Shown here in pieces: positions 40,175 through 49,267 of a DNA stretch of 64,000 nucleotides. Positions within the stretch are counted from its first letter, which is position 1. The number at the start of each line of letters is the position of its first letter. The stretch is from Asticcacaulis excentricus CB 48 (GTDB taxonomy: Bacteria; Pseudomonadota; Alphaproteobacteria; Caulobacterales; Caulobacteraceae). A program made the position numbers and the translations under genes. The stretch is taken from the NCBI RefSeq assembly GCF_000175215.2, contig NC_014817.1, positions 1,251,950 through 1,315,949 on the forward strand. The letters run 5' to 3'. A model generated the notes under the pieces. It was given only the letters and a program-made list of their open reading frames with translations. It was not told the DNA's origin and did no database searches.

Positions 40175-41278
40175 ATGCGGTATGTGTTCGGGGTGATTAT
40201 GGCGATAGGACTGAACGCGGCTTCGCCCTCGGTTATGGCCCAGTCGGCCCCGTCAGAAACCTTCGGCTATTCCGTCAGCCCCCCTGATTTCACAGCCGCC
40301 GAAGCGACGCGCCGATTGGGTAGCGCCTCCCTGACCTTCTGGGTAGATGGAACCCTTCTGCGGGTCGCCGCGCGCGCGGCTACGCCAGCTGTGCGGTTGT
40401 GCTGCACGGTTCAGCCCGACATGCAAGCCTTAGGGGAGGGGCTATGGGGCCTGACATTGGCGTTTCCGGATCTGAACCGATCGGTCATTGGGTTGCAGAC
40501 ATCCGCCGATAAGACCACGCGGCTTTACTGGCACGGGCCTGACGCACCTGCGGAGCCTGAGGCTGTGGCAAAACTGAGTGGAAGCCTCGAAGAGGTGGAA
40601 ATAGACAGCGCCCATCTAAAAGCCCGGCGGAATCTGACCCTATACAGACCGAAACGCCCGGCGCCGTCGCAAGGCTATCCCGTGGTCTATATGGCCGATG
40701 GCCGCTCGGTCGGTCACTTTGCGCGGATCGTGGAACGGCTGATAGACGAGGGTGTCATCCGCCCGGTCGTACTGGTGGGAATCTGGAGCGGCGAAGGCCC
40801 CGCCACCAACGGCGGGTTTGATCAGCGTAACCGCGAATATCTACCCTCGCCGAAGGTCGATCCGCAGGCCTATGCCGATCATGAAGCCTTCGTTCTGAAA
40901 GACGTCATGCCGCTCGTCGAGGCGCGTTATCGGGTCAGTACGCGGCGGGCGGATCGCCTGACCTACGGCTTTTCCGCTGGCGGATCGTGGTCCTTATCTT
41001 TTGCGCTCAGGCATCCGGATGCGTTTGCGCAAGGGGCGTCTGCCGGTATGAGTGCCGGCCCCGGCAGTTTCACCTTTTCCGGTAGGGAGGATGTCAAACT
41101 TTACATCAGTGCCGGGCGCTATGATCAGTTTTACAGCGGGGCTGAAAAAACCTGTCTGAAAGCACAGGTGGCCGGGCTCACCTGCCATTTCACAGGTATG
41201 TATGCGGGCCACGATCTCTTTGTGTGGAACCTGGCCCTGCTTGACGCCCTGAAGGCCGTCTTTCCCGCGTCGGACTGA
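40175..41278 (+). CDS. Exported esterase (Fes/esterase-D-like)
   Basis: A protein of about 367 residues. It has a signal peptide ending VMAQ, a beta-sandwich N-terminal part, and an alpha/beta-hydrolase domain with the nucleophile elbow GFSAGG (Ser), a late Asp in SAGRYDQFY and the His in YAGHDLFVW. This resembles enterochelin-esterase and acyl-sugar esterase families (DNA positions about 40660-41270). ATG at 40175 follows GGGGAGGGG. Substrate unknown; carbohydrate-ester or siderophore hydrolysis are both possible. Confidence 0.85.
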   Translation: MRYVFGVIMAIGLNAASPSVMAQSAPSETFGYSVSPPDFTAAEATRRLGSASLTFWVDGTLLRVAARAATPAVRLCCTVQPDMQALGEGLWGLTLAFPDLNRSVIGLQTSADKTTRLYWHGPDAPAEPEAVAKLSGSLEEVEIDSAHLKARRNLTLYRPKRPAPSQGYPVVYMADGRSVGHFARIVERLIDEGVIRPVVLVGIWSGEGPATNGGFDQRNREYLPSPKVDPQAYADHEAFVLKDVMPLVEARYRVSTRRADRLTYGFSAGGSWSLSFALRHPDAFAQGASAGMSAGPGSFTFSGREDVKLYISAGRYDQFYSGAEKTCLKAQVAGLTCHFTGMYAGHDLFVWNLALLDALKAVFPASD

Positions 41279-41288
41279 ATCTTGAGGC

Positions 41289-42932
41289 CTAAAACAGACT
41301 GCCCTGTTCGGGTTTGAGAGGGGTCGGTCTGGGCTTGGTGGCGGGTCTGGTCGGGGGGGCTGAGGTGCCGTCGCTGGCCACAACGTCCAGCGTGCGGTCG
41401 CCCTTGAAGGTCAGGGTCAGGGCTTCGCCCACGCCTACCCCTTCGGGAGAGGTGACGAGGTGGCCATCGGCGCGACTTACTCGGGCGAATCCGAGGTTCA
41501 GCGGCCGGTCGGGGTCGAGGCTCAGGCGCAACTGATCCAACCGGTGCAGGCGCTCGGATTTCTGGCTCAAGAGGCGAGCCAAAGCGGCGGCCAGACGTTG
41601 CTCTAACTCAGGCAGCCGGGCGCGGCGTGCGCTGTCGTCGAGGCGACGGTTTAGGGCCGCATCGAAACGCTGGTTCAGGCGGTTGAGGGCCTCGCGCTTC
41701 AGGTCGAGCGGGCGCAGGGTCAGGGCCGGGGTCAGGCGCGCCGATAGGCGTGTAAATTCAACCCTTTGCCGCTCCACGCCGCGCGTCAGGGCCGCCGTGG
41801 CGCGTTCGGACAGTTGCGTCACGCGCTCGGCCTTGAGGTGACGTGGGCGCTCCAGCAGGGCGGGTGAAAAACGCGCCGCCGTGCGGGCAAAGGCCGTGTC
41901 GTGGGCATTGAGATTGCGCAATAATCCGCCACCCAGTCGGTGCGCTGCGTAGTCGAGCCTTTGTTGCGCGGCGTCGATCAGGTCCTGTGGCTTGGGCAGG
42001 GCACGCCCCAGCAGGGCCACGCGCTCACGCCGGTTGCGCAGGGCCTGATCAAAGCTGCCCAGACGGCGGCGCTCCAGATCGAGCACAAAGCCGCGCAGTT
42101 CGCTCAGGACGGGCGTCGCCATTTCCGCCGCCCCCGTAGGGGTGGGGGCACGGCGATCCGACACAAAGTCGATCAGGGTAGTGTCGGTTTCATGCCCGAC
42201 GGCGGAAATAACGGGAAGGGTGCACGCGGCGACGGCGCGCGCCAGCCCTTCGTCGTTGAAGGCCCACAGATCTTCGACCGAACCGCCGCCGCGCGCTACA
42301 ATCAGCACGTCCGGGCGCGGGACAGCCCCCGATTGAAAACCATTCAGGGCCTGAATGATCTGCGCTGGGGCGGCGTCACCCTGCACAATGACGGGCCAGA
42401 CGATGACGCGGCAGGGCCAACGATCGCGGATACGGTGCAGGATGTCGCGGATCACCGCCCCGGTCGGTGAGGTAATGACGCCGATGGTTTTCGGCGCAAA
42501 AGGCAGGCGCTTTTTGCGTTCCGCTGCAAACAGACCTTCGCCGTGCAGCTTTGCTTTGGTGCGCTCAAGCTGCGCCAGCAGGGCCCCGATCCCCGCGGCC
42601 TCCAGGCTCTCAATCACGATCTGATACTTGGACGAGGCGGGGAAGGTGGTCAGCTTACCGGTCACGATGACCTCAAGCCCGGCCTGCGGTTGCGCTTTCA
42701 GGCGGCTGATATTGCCCTTCCAGATGACGCCGTCGATGGCGGCGCGGTCGTCCTTCAGTGTCAGATAGACGTGGCCCGAGGTATGGCGCGTGACCTTGGA
42801 GATTTCGCCACGCAGCCGCACATGGTCATAGGCGCTCTCAATCGTGCGTTTCAGCGCTCCAGCCAGTTCGGATACCGACCAGGGCGGGCTGTTAGACTGC
42901 GAATCAACGGGGCTGAGGAGGTCTTCGGACAT
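41289..42932 (-). CDS. xseA: Exodeoxyribonuclease VII large subunit
   Basis: Catalytic subunit of the single-strand DNA exonuclease used in repair. The 547-residue protein starts with an OB-fold (WSVSELAGALKRTIESAYDHVRLRGEISKVTRHTSGHVYLTL). The catalytic segment follows (GVITSPTGAVIRDILHRIRDRWP, IVARGGGSVEDLWAFNDEGLARAV, ISAVGHETDTTLIDFVSDRRAPTPTGAAEM). A long Arg/Leu-rich coiled coil and a C-terminal strand domain complete it. The small subunit gene (xseB) is not in this window. Confidence 0.96.
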   Translation of the reverse strand: MSEDLLSPVDSQSNSPPWSVSELAGALKRTIESAYDHVRLRGEISKVTRHTSGHVYLTLKDDRAAIDGVIWKGNISRLKAQPQAGLEVIVTGKLTTFPASSKYQIVIESLEAAGIGALLAQLERTKAKLHGEGLFAAERKKRLPFAPKTIGVITSPTGAVIRDILHRIRDRWPCRVIVWPVIVQGDAAPAQIIQALNGFQSGAVPRPDVLIVARGGGSVEDLWAFNDEGLARAVAACTLPVISAVGHETDTTLIDFVSDRRAPTPTGAAEMATPVLSELRGFVLDLERRRLGSFDQALRNRRERVALLGRALPKPQDLIDAAQQRLDYAAHRLGGGLLRNLNAHDTAFARTAARFSPALLERPRHLKAERVTQLSERATAALTRGVERQRVEFTRLSARLTPALTLRPLDLKREALNRLNQRFDAALNRRLDDSARRARLPELEQRLAAALARLLSQKSERLHRLDQLRLSLDPDRPLNLGFARVSRADGHLVTSPEGVGVGEALTLTFKGDRTLDVVASDGTSAPPTRPATKPRPTPLKPEQGSLF

Positions 42933-43057
42933 GTCACCCGTTTACCTCTGACGCGTAAAACTGTCACGTGACGAAATGACCGGTTGCACACGCGGAAATA
43001 ACGTTGTTTTCTTTATTCTGTGCTAAACTAGAGCGATAAAAAAGAGAAAGGCACCTG

Positions 43058-43978
43058 ATGATAACCGAAACAGACGCACCGGTTTCCGAGGTCCAGCGGC
43101 AGGAGGCCCAGCGCCTGAACGCCTTACGCACTCTGGAGATCCTCGACAGCGAGGCCGAACCCGAATTTGATCAGGTCACCCGGCTGGCCGCTGATGTGTT
43201 CGATGCGCCAATGGCGGCGATCTCGTTGATCGACGCGATTCGCCAGTGGTTTAAGTCGAGCGTCGGTCTGTCGGTTTGTGAAACCCCGCGCGAGCAGGCC
43301 TTTTGCGACTACACCATCTGTCGCGATGAGGTGATGGTGGTGCTGGATGCCACGAAGGACCCTCGGTTTGCCAATAATCCGATGGTGTTGGGTGAAGCGC
43401 ATATCCGTTTCTATGCCGGGGCGCCTATCCGCTTCGGTGAGGTGCTTGTGGGGTCCCTGTGCGTCATCGACACCGAGCCGCGCGCCGAATTCAGCGCGCG
43501 CGACCGGGCGCGTCTGACCACGTTGGCAGCTACCGTGTCGTCGCTGATGACGCTGCGCAAGGACGCCCAGATGCAGAAGAGCATTGTGCGTCGATGCAAC
43601 GAAAATCAGAAGAAGCTGGAGATGATGGAGGCGGTGGCCGGGGTCGGCTACTGGCACGTCGATCTGGAAAACCAGACGGTGGAATGGTCGCAGGGCGTCT
43701 ACCGCATCCACGGTCTGACGCCGCAAATCTTTCACCCCGACCTGACCAATGCACTGGAGTGCTATCACCCCGATGACCGTCAGCGCGTCAGCGACTGCGT
43801 GAAGGCCGCCGCCTACCGCGGTGAGGGGTATAGCTTCGAAGCCCGACTGATCCGTGCCGATGGTGACATCCGCACGGTCTTCAGTCAGGGCTCGGTCGAA
43901 TGCGACGAGGCGGGGCAGCCCCTGTCGCTGTTCGGCGTGCTTCAGGACGTTACGGGACGCAAATCTATAGCGGCGTGA
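43058..43978 (+). CDS. GAF-PAS sensor protein without output domain
   Basis: A 306-residue cytoplasmic protein. Residues about 20-165 form a GAF domain (LDSEAEPEFDQVTRLAADVFDAPMAAISLID, FCDYTICRDEVMVVLD). Residues about 185-300 form a PAS domain with a PAC end (VGYWHVDLENQTVEWSQGVYRIHGL, FGVLQDVTGRK). In relatives this pair is followed by a histidine kinase or GGDEF domain; here the protein stops right after PAC. Its 3' end overlaps convergent GH27 by 14 bases. A truncated kinase or a stand-alone sensory adaptor are both possible. A GAAAGG ribosome site precedes the ATG. Confidence 0.88.
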   Translation: MITETDAPVSEVQRQEAQRLNALRTLEILDSEAEPEFDQVTRLAADVFDAPMAAISLIDAIRQWFKSSVGLSVCETPREQAFCDYTICRDEVMVVLDATKDPRFANNPMVLGEAHIRFYAGAPIRFGEVLVGSLCVIDTEPRAEFSARDRARLTTLAATVSSLMTLRKDAQMQKSIVRRCNENQKKLEMMEAVAGVGYWHVDLENQTVEWSQGVYRIHGLTPQIFHPDLTNALECYHPDDRQRVSDCVKAAAYRGEGYSFEARLIRADGDIRTVFSQGSVECDEAGQPLSLFGVLQDVTGRKSIAA

Positions 43979-45311
43979 GCTTGTACAGGGCGCTGGCGTG
44001 GCCGCGCAGCTCCAGCGAAATCTCTTCGTCCGCCGTCGAAACGGCGCCGGTCCACAGATTGTGCACGCGCGCCTTTTGCGGTGCATTGATGGCTTTCAGC
44101 GGCTGGTTAACCACCTGCGGGTGATCGCTGATATTGAAAATAGCCAGATAGCGCGCTTTTCCGTCTGCGGTTTCCGCCGTCCACACCACCTGCGCGCCGT
44201 CGTTCGAGACGGGCAGGTTGTTCACGCTATCCTGATTGAGGGCGATCACCTCCTTATTGTTAAGGAGTTTCAGCGTCGCTTCATCCAGCGCCCTCAGATC
44301 GCCGCCCATGATCAGTGGCGAGCGCGCAATCGACCACAGGGTCATCAGGGTCTGCTGCTCATCCGGCGTAAACTTGGTCTTGCGCTGCCCCAGCGCCAGC
44401 AGGCCCAGAGGCAGCATGTCGGCATCGGGCCACGCCCCCGGACGGCGATAGGGGCTCCAGTCGGCCAGCCGCTTAAACTGTGCCTTCAGCATGTCCCAGC
44501 TATCCCAGAAGTCGTCGGAAATGCGCCACATCTGGGCATGGTTCTGCGCATGGACCGCCCATTTGAGGTCCGTCTCGCCGGGCGACAGGCTGAGCACGAT
44601 CGGGCGGCCCGACGCGGCGATGGCAGCTTGCGCGCCCTCGATTTCAGGCCAATTGATGTCATAGGGGCGGCTCATATCGTCCATTTTGACGAAATCCACA
44701 CCCCAGTCGGCAAACAGCCTGAACACCGAGTTGTAATAGGCCTGAGCGCCTGGCTTCGACATATCGACGCCGTACATGTCGGTGTTCCAGGTGCAGACGG
44801 AGTTGGGGTTGGCCACGTCGCGCGCCGTGTATTTAGTGCCCAGAATCGGCAGGTCCTTCTCATAGGCCAGACGCGGAATGCCGCGCATCAGGTGGACGCC
44901 GAACTTTAGGCCCATGGCGTGCACCTTGTCGGCCAGCGGCTTGAAACCGGCGCCATCGGCCGCCGACGGGAAACGGTTCGGCGCAGGAAACAGGCGGCCA
45001 TAGCCATCCATGGCCAGCTCCGCTCCGTGGCGGTACTCATAGCCGGTGGCATTAGGCTCATACCATTGAATATCCACGGTGAAGACGTCATAGCCTGAGG
45101 GTAAGAGCTTATCGGCCATGATCTTGGCCGTCTCCAACGCCTGCGCTTCGGTGAGCGTCGTGGCAAAGCTGTTCCAGCTATTCCAGCCCATGGGCGGCTT
45201 CGGCGCACGCAGTGTCGGTGACTTCGGCTGCGTGGCCGCGACGGCGGGGACGGTAGCGGCCCCGATCAGAGCCGGGGCGGCAAACAGGGCGCGGCGGTTC
45301 AGCATGGACAT
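43965..45311 (-). CDS. GH27 alpha-galactosidase
   Basis: A 448-residue exported glycosidase that removes terminal alpha-galactose from oligosaccharides. A signal peptide (1-26, RRALFAAPALIGAATVPAVA) is followed by the GH27 barrel: PPMGWNSWNSFA (about 39-50), VDFVKMDDM with nucleophile Asp211, and RISDDFWDSWD with the acid/base Asp near 266-267. A C-terminal beta-sandwich (from about 350) completes it. RR at 6-7 hints at Tat export. It lies in the same broad region as TonB receptors that may take up sugars, but no sugar operon is evident. Confidence 0.93.
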   Translation of the reverse strand: MSMLNRRALFAAPALIGAATVPAVAATQPKSPTLRAPKPPMGWNSWNSFATTLTEAQALETAKIMADKLLPSGYDVFTVDIQWYEPNATGYEYRHGAELAMDGYGRLFPAPNRFPSAADGAGFKPLADKVHAMGLKFGVHLMRGIPRLAYEKDLPILGTKYTARDVANPNSVCTWNTDMYGVDMSKPGAQAYYNSVFRLFADWGVDFVKMDDMSRPYDINWPEIEGAQAAIAASGRPIVLSLSPGETDLKWAVHAQNHAQMWRISDDFWDSWDMLKAQFKRLADWSPYRRPGAWPDADMLPLGLLALGQRKTKFTPDEQQTLMTLWSIARSPLIMGGDLRALDEATLKLLNNKEVIALNQDSVNNLPVSNDGAQVVWTAETADGKARYLAIFNISDHPQVVNQPLKAINAPQKARVHNLWTGAVSTADEEISLELRGHASALYKLTPL

Positions 45312-45385
45312 GGCGGATTCCTCTTTTGCATTTGTCTGACTATTAGCGCGATGCGGTCAGAATGCCAGTGGGAAAATGCGACGGC

Positions 45386-45739
45386 TCAGGCGTTGCGCAG
45401 GATTTTTTCCATGGGCCTGCCCTTGGCCAGTTCGTCGACCAGCTTGTCCAGATAGCGGATTTCACGCATCAGCGGGTCTTTGATCTCTTCGATTCGCACG
45501 CCACAGATCACCCCCTTGATTAGGCTGCGCGACGCATGTAGGAGCGGGGCCTGTGCAAAAAAGGCCTCGAAGTGGGTTTCCGCTTCCAGATGTGCCACCA
45601 ACTGGTGCTGATCGTAGCCGGTCAGCCAGCGGATGATCTCATCGACCTCGGCCTGCGTGCGGGCCTTTTTCTGCGCCTTCGTCACGTAATGTCCATAGAC
45701 GCTGGCGACACTCATTGCATAGATACGATGCGGGGTCAT
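45386..45739 (-). CDS. DUF2200 protein
   Basis: A 117-residue cytoplasmic protein matching DUF2200: MTPHRIYAMSVASVYGHYV, EVDEIIRWLTGYDQ, FFAQAPLLHASRSLIKGVICGVRIEEI and the end KLVDELAKGRPMEKIL. Function unknown. The ATG at 45739 matches the usual family N-terminus; a longer frame upstream overlaps divergent purD and is rejected. Confidence 0.9.
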   Translation of the reverse strand: MTPHRIYAMSVASVYGHYVTKAQKKARTQAEVDEIIRWLTGYDQHQLVAHLEAETHFEAFFAQAPLLHASRSLIKGVICGVRIEEIKDPLMREIRYLDKLVDELAKGRPMEKILRNA

Positions 45740-45847
45740 GTGGGTTTCCGCTTCTAAGGCCTGCACCGATCCTGCACCGAGTAAAGCTTGATCGCAAACG
45801 CTGATTTTCCGCTTGACCCGGGGGCCGTCCTGTCGGAAGTCACCCCC

Positions 45848-47113
45848 ATGAATATCCTGCTGATCGGTTCGGGCGGCCGTGAACACGCCCTTGCGTGGAA
45901 AATCCGGCAATCGCCGCGCGTGGCGCGTCTGGCCATTGCGCCGGGCAATCCCGGCATGGCGGCGCTGGGCGAGGTGCACGACCTCAAGGTCACCGATGTG
46001 GCCGGCCTGACGGCGCTGGCGGTTGAAATGCAGGCCGATCTGGTCGTGGTGGGTCCGGAGGCGGCGCTGGCCGAGGGCATTGCCGATGCCCTGAAAGGCG
46101 TCGGCATTCCCTGTTTTGGCCCGACGCAAAAGGCCGCGCAACTCGAATCGTCGAAGGCCTTCACCAAGGACTTCTGCCAGCGCCACACTATCCCCACCGC
46201 AGCCTATGAGACCTTCACTGACCTTGATGCCGCCAAGGCCTATCTGAAAACCCAGAGTGCGCCCTACATCATCAAGGCCGACGGTCTGGCGGCCGGCAAG
46301 GGCGTGGCCATTTCGCCCGACCTACCCGACGCCTATGCCGAGCTTGAGGCCATGTTCGGCGGGCGTTACGGTGCGGCGTCGCAAACCGTGGTCATCGAAG
46401 AGTTTATGGCGGGCGAAGAGGCCTCGGTCTTCGCCATTGCCGATGGCGAAACGGCGCTCCTGTTCGGCTATGCGCAGGACCATAAGCGCGCCTTTGACGG
46501 CGATGCCGGGCCCAATACGGGCGGCATGGGCACCTACAGCCCCGCGCCGGTAGTGACACAGGATATTCTGGACATCACCGAGCGTGAGATTCTGGCCCCC
46601 ACTATGGCGGGCATGAAGGCCGAGGGGAACGCCTATACAGGCGTCCTCTATGCGGGTCTGATGATCGAAAATGACCGCCCGCGTCTGGTCGAATATAATG
46701 CCCGCTTCGGCGACCCTGAGTGTCAGGTGCTGATGCTGCGCCTTAAGAGCGATCTGGTGCCCTATCTGCTGGCCGCCGCCACGGGCCGACTGAAGGACAT
46801 GCCAGCGCCGGAATGGTACGAAGATGCCGCCGTTTGCGTCGTCTATGCCGCCAATGGCTATCCGGACAGCCCCCTCGGCGGCTCGATCATTCGCGGGTCT
46901 GAGCAAGATTTTGGCCCGAACGTCAGCGTTTTCCATGCCGGGACCAAGCGGCTGGACGACGGGCGTCTGGCGGCCGCCGGTGGGCGCGTGCTCAATATCT
47001 GCGCGCGCGGGGCGACGATTCAGGAAGCGCGTGACGCTGCCTATGACGCGATTGCCAAAATCGACTGGCCGATGGGGTTCTATCGCTCCGACATCGGCTG
47101 GCGCGCACTCTGA
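45848..47113 (+). CDS. purD: Phosphoribosylamine-glycine ligase
   Basis: ATP-grasp enzyme of purine synthesis that joins glycine to phosphoribosylamine. The 421-residue protein begins MNILLIGSGGREHALAWKI and has KADGLAAGKGVAI, EEFMAGEEASVFAIADG and RFGDPECQVLMLRL, all standard. The ATG at 45848 is chosen because it gives the normal N-terminus. It is divergent from DUF2200. Confidence 0.97.
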   Translation: MNILLIGSGGREHALAWKIRQSPRVARLAIAPGNPGMAALGEVHDLKVTDVAGLTALAVEMQADLVVVGPEAALAEGIADALKGVGIPCFGPTQKAAQLESSKAFTKDFCQRHTIPTAAYETFTDLDAAKAYLKTQSAPYIIKADGLAAGKGVAISPDLPDAYAELEAMFGGRYGAASQTVVIEEFMAGEEASVFAIADGETALLFGYAQDHKRAFDGDAGPNTGGMGTYSPAPVVTQDILDITEREILAPTMAGMKAEGNAYTGVLYAGLMIENDRPRLVEYNARFGDPECQVLMLRLKSDLVPYLLAAATGRLKDMPAPEWYEDAAVCVVYAANGYPDSPLGGSIIRGSEQDFGPNVSVFHAGTKRLDDGRLAAAGGRVLNICARGATIQEARDAAYDAIAKIDWPMGFYRSDIGWRAL

Positions 47114-47153
47114 ACAGCGGTCTTTGGCCGATGCGTGCGTCGGCGATCAGGGC

Positions 47154-49184
47154 CTACAACTCCATACGCACGCGGATAAACAGCCACGGCTTTGAGCGGT
47201 TGCGTGTCAGCTCCAGCGCCCGCACCGTGCCCGTGGCGCGGTCGCCGTCATAGCGCACGCGGTCATAGTCGTGCACGCGGCCCGGCAGGTTGTTCAGTTC
47301 AAGGCGCCACAAGGTCTTCGGGTTCAGCTTATATTCGGCAAACAGGTTCAGCTTCGCGCTCCCGCGCGCATAAGAGATTTCCGAGGCGCGATAGACCTTT
47401 TCGTCATAGCCGTTCCAAACCGAAAAGCCCCATTGAGTGCGACGCACCGGCAGGTCCTGCGAAAACTCCAGCAGCCAGTCGGTTTCGGTCTGGCGCGATA
47501 GGCGGCGCTTTTCCTTCGTCACCGGATCGGTCACTTCCGAGAGGAAGACGCTGCCGTTGAATTTCAGCATGCCGCCGGGGATGCGCAGGCGGTCCATCGG
47601 CAGGGTGAAGGTGGCCCCGATCTCTTCGGCCGTTCCGTCGCCAATATTCCCTTTGGCGTCAAACACGCTGCCGTCGGCGGCGACAATAGGCACGCGGTCG
47701 ATGACGTCCGACACGTCCTTATGGATGAATTTCAGCACCAGCGCGCCCTTGTCCCAGAAGCGGTAGCTGGCGTTCAGCTCCGTCTCCCATCGCTTGTCGG
47801 GCTCAAGGCTGACATTGCCGGCATTGACGGTGGAGTCCATCAGGTCGATCGAAGAGACGAAATCGTCGAAATCGAGCTGACCCAGCACGCGCTCAATGCG
47901 CAGTAGATATTGCCATGGCCCATTGGGCGACCACGTCACCTGCACCTTGGGCTTGGCATAGCCAAAGCGCTTTTCGTCCGGGCGTTCGCTGGTTTGCGAC
48001 AGGGTGGACCATTCGTATTTCAGACCCGTTTCAACGCTGAGCGCCGGAGTGGCGCGCCAGGTGGCCAGAAATGAGGCTTCGGTGCGGTCTTCCTCGACCT
48101 TGACGCGAGAGGCGGGCAGATCGACCACCGTATCATTGACCGTCAGCCCGGTGTTGCTGTCGCGCGAATTATAGGCCTTTTCCAGCCCGACCTCATAGGT
48201 CAGCCGCTCGCTGCGCGTCCAGATCAGTTGCCCGGAGATGATGTTTTCTTTCTCCACCGAGTCGTCGAGGAAGCGCGTCTCCTCCGATGGATTAATATAG
48301 AGGTCATCGACCTCTTCGTGCGAATATTTCGATAAGCCGTTGAGTTTCAGTGTGAAAGATTTGCCCACAGGCCGGTTATACTGGAAGCCGGCTTCGTGCA
48401 TATCCTCCTTGTAATCGAGGTTTTCGACGGCGGTCGTGTCGGTGATGTAGCGGTAATTGCCTATGTATGTGTTAGGTACCCACTTGCCATTGACGGTCAG
48501 CTTGCCGCCCCACAGGGGATGCGAGGCGATGCCGTTCAACTCAATCCCCTTGCCGCCGGCCTCGCTGAGGATTTTGGTGCGGCGTACCGCGCTGCCGTCG
48601 GTAGGGTAGATGGCCTTGTCGCCATTGCTGGCTTCATCGTCGAAATTGGAAAAAACGGTGGCCGACAATTCCAGCGTCTTGTCCCCGGCATTGCGACTAT
48701 AGGTGATGCGGCCCGTCGGCTTGACCCAGCCATTGCTCAGGAAACGGGCATTGGCGATGACGGTCAGGGTCGGCTTTGCCGACGCCTTGCGGATGATATT
48801 GACCACCTGAGTCTGACCCTGCATGTCGATCCCTTCGGCCCCACCGATGATCAGGTCGATGCGTTCCACTGTGCCAGCTGGGATGCGGTTGAGGGTGTCG
48901 GTTAGGTTGTCGCTCTTGCTGGTCGGGCGCTGACCGTCGATCAGCACATTGCCCGCCGCTGCCGCGAAGCCGCGCACCTGATCCACGTTTTTCAGCGTAA
49001 AGCCCGGCACGCGATTGACCATGTCCAGTGCCGACTGCACCTGAAAGGCACTGAAAAAGGCCTGACCATAGGGGATAACCTGACGTGAGGCGGGAGCATC
49101 AGCGGTCTCAGCCTGTGCAATGACTGGCAGGCCGCACAGCAGGGCGGTGGCGCACATCAGGGCCTTGGGAAAGGGCATGAACAT
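47154..49184 (-). CDS. TonB-dependent receptor
   Basis: A 676-residue outer-membrane receptor. The signal peptide (1-25) ends VIAQAE. The plug domain (about 40-140) has PGFTLKNVDQVRGFAAAAGNVLIDGQRP and RIDLIIGGAEGIDMQGQTQVVNII. The barrel ends LFIRVRMEL. The lack of an STN domain and of a classical TonB box text suggests the transport-only, OMR-family type seen in Caulobacterales. Ligand unknown. No clear operon partner; it lies between purD and lpxK. Confidence 0.88.
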   Translation of the reverse strand: MFMPFPKALMCATALLCGLPVIAQAETADAPASRQVIPYGQAFFSAFQVQSALDMVNRVPGFTLKNVDQVRGFAAAAGNVLIDGQRPTSKSDNLTDTLNRIPAGTVERIDLIIGGAEGIDMQGQTQVVNIIRKASAKPTLTVIANARFLSNGWVKPTGRITYSRNAGDKTLELSATVFSNFDDEASNGDKAIYPTDGSAVRRTKILSEAGGKGIELNGIASHPLWGGKLTVNGKWVPNTYIGNYRYITDTTAVENLDYKEDMHEAGFQYNRPVGKSFTLKLNGLSKYSHEEVDDLYINPSEETRFLDDSVEKENIISGQLIWTRSERLTYEVGLEKAYNSRDSNTGLTVNDTVVDLPASRVKVEEDRTEASFLATWRATPALSVETGLKYEWSTLSQTSERPDEKRFGYAKPKVQVTWSPNGPWQYLLRIERVLGQLDFDDFVSSIDLMDSTVNAGNVSLEPDKRWETELNASYRFWDKGALVLKFIHKDVSDVIDRVPIVAADGSVFDAKGNIGDGTAEEIGATFTLPMDRLRIPGGMLKFNGSVFLSEVTDPVTKEKRRLSRQTETDWLLEFSQDLPVRRTQWGFSVWNGYDEKVYRASEISYARGSAKLNLFAEYKLNPKTLWRLELNNLPGRVHDYDRVRYDGDRATGTVRALELTRNRSKPWLFIRVRMEL

Positions 49185-49267
49185 CCTGTCGGAAAGAGGG
49201 CGAACTATCTCACCTTTGAAACCTCTTTCTCACAGAGCGGCGTGCGGCCCAAGTGAACGATTTGTCA

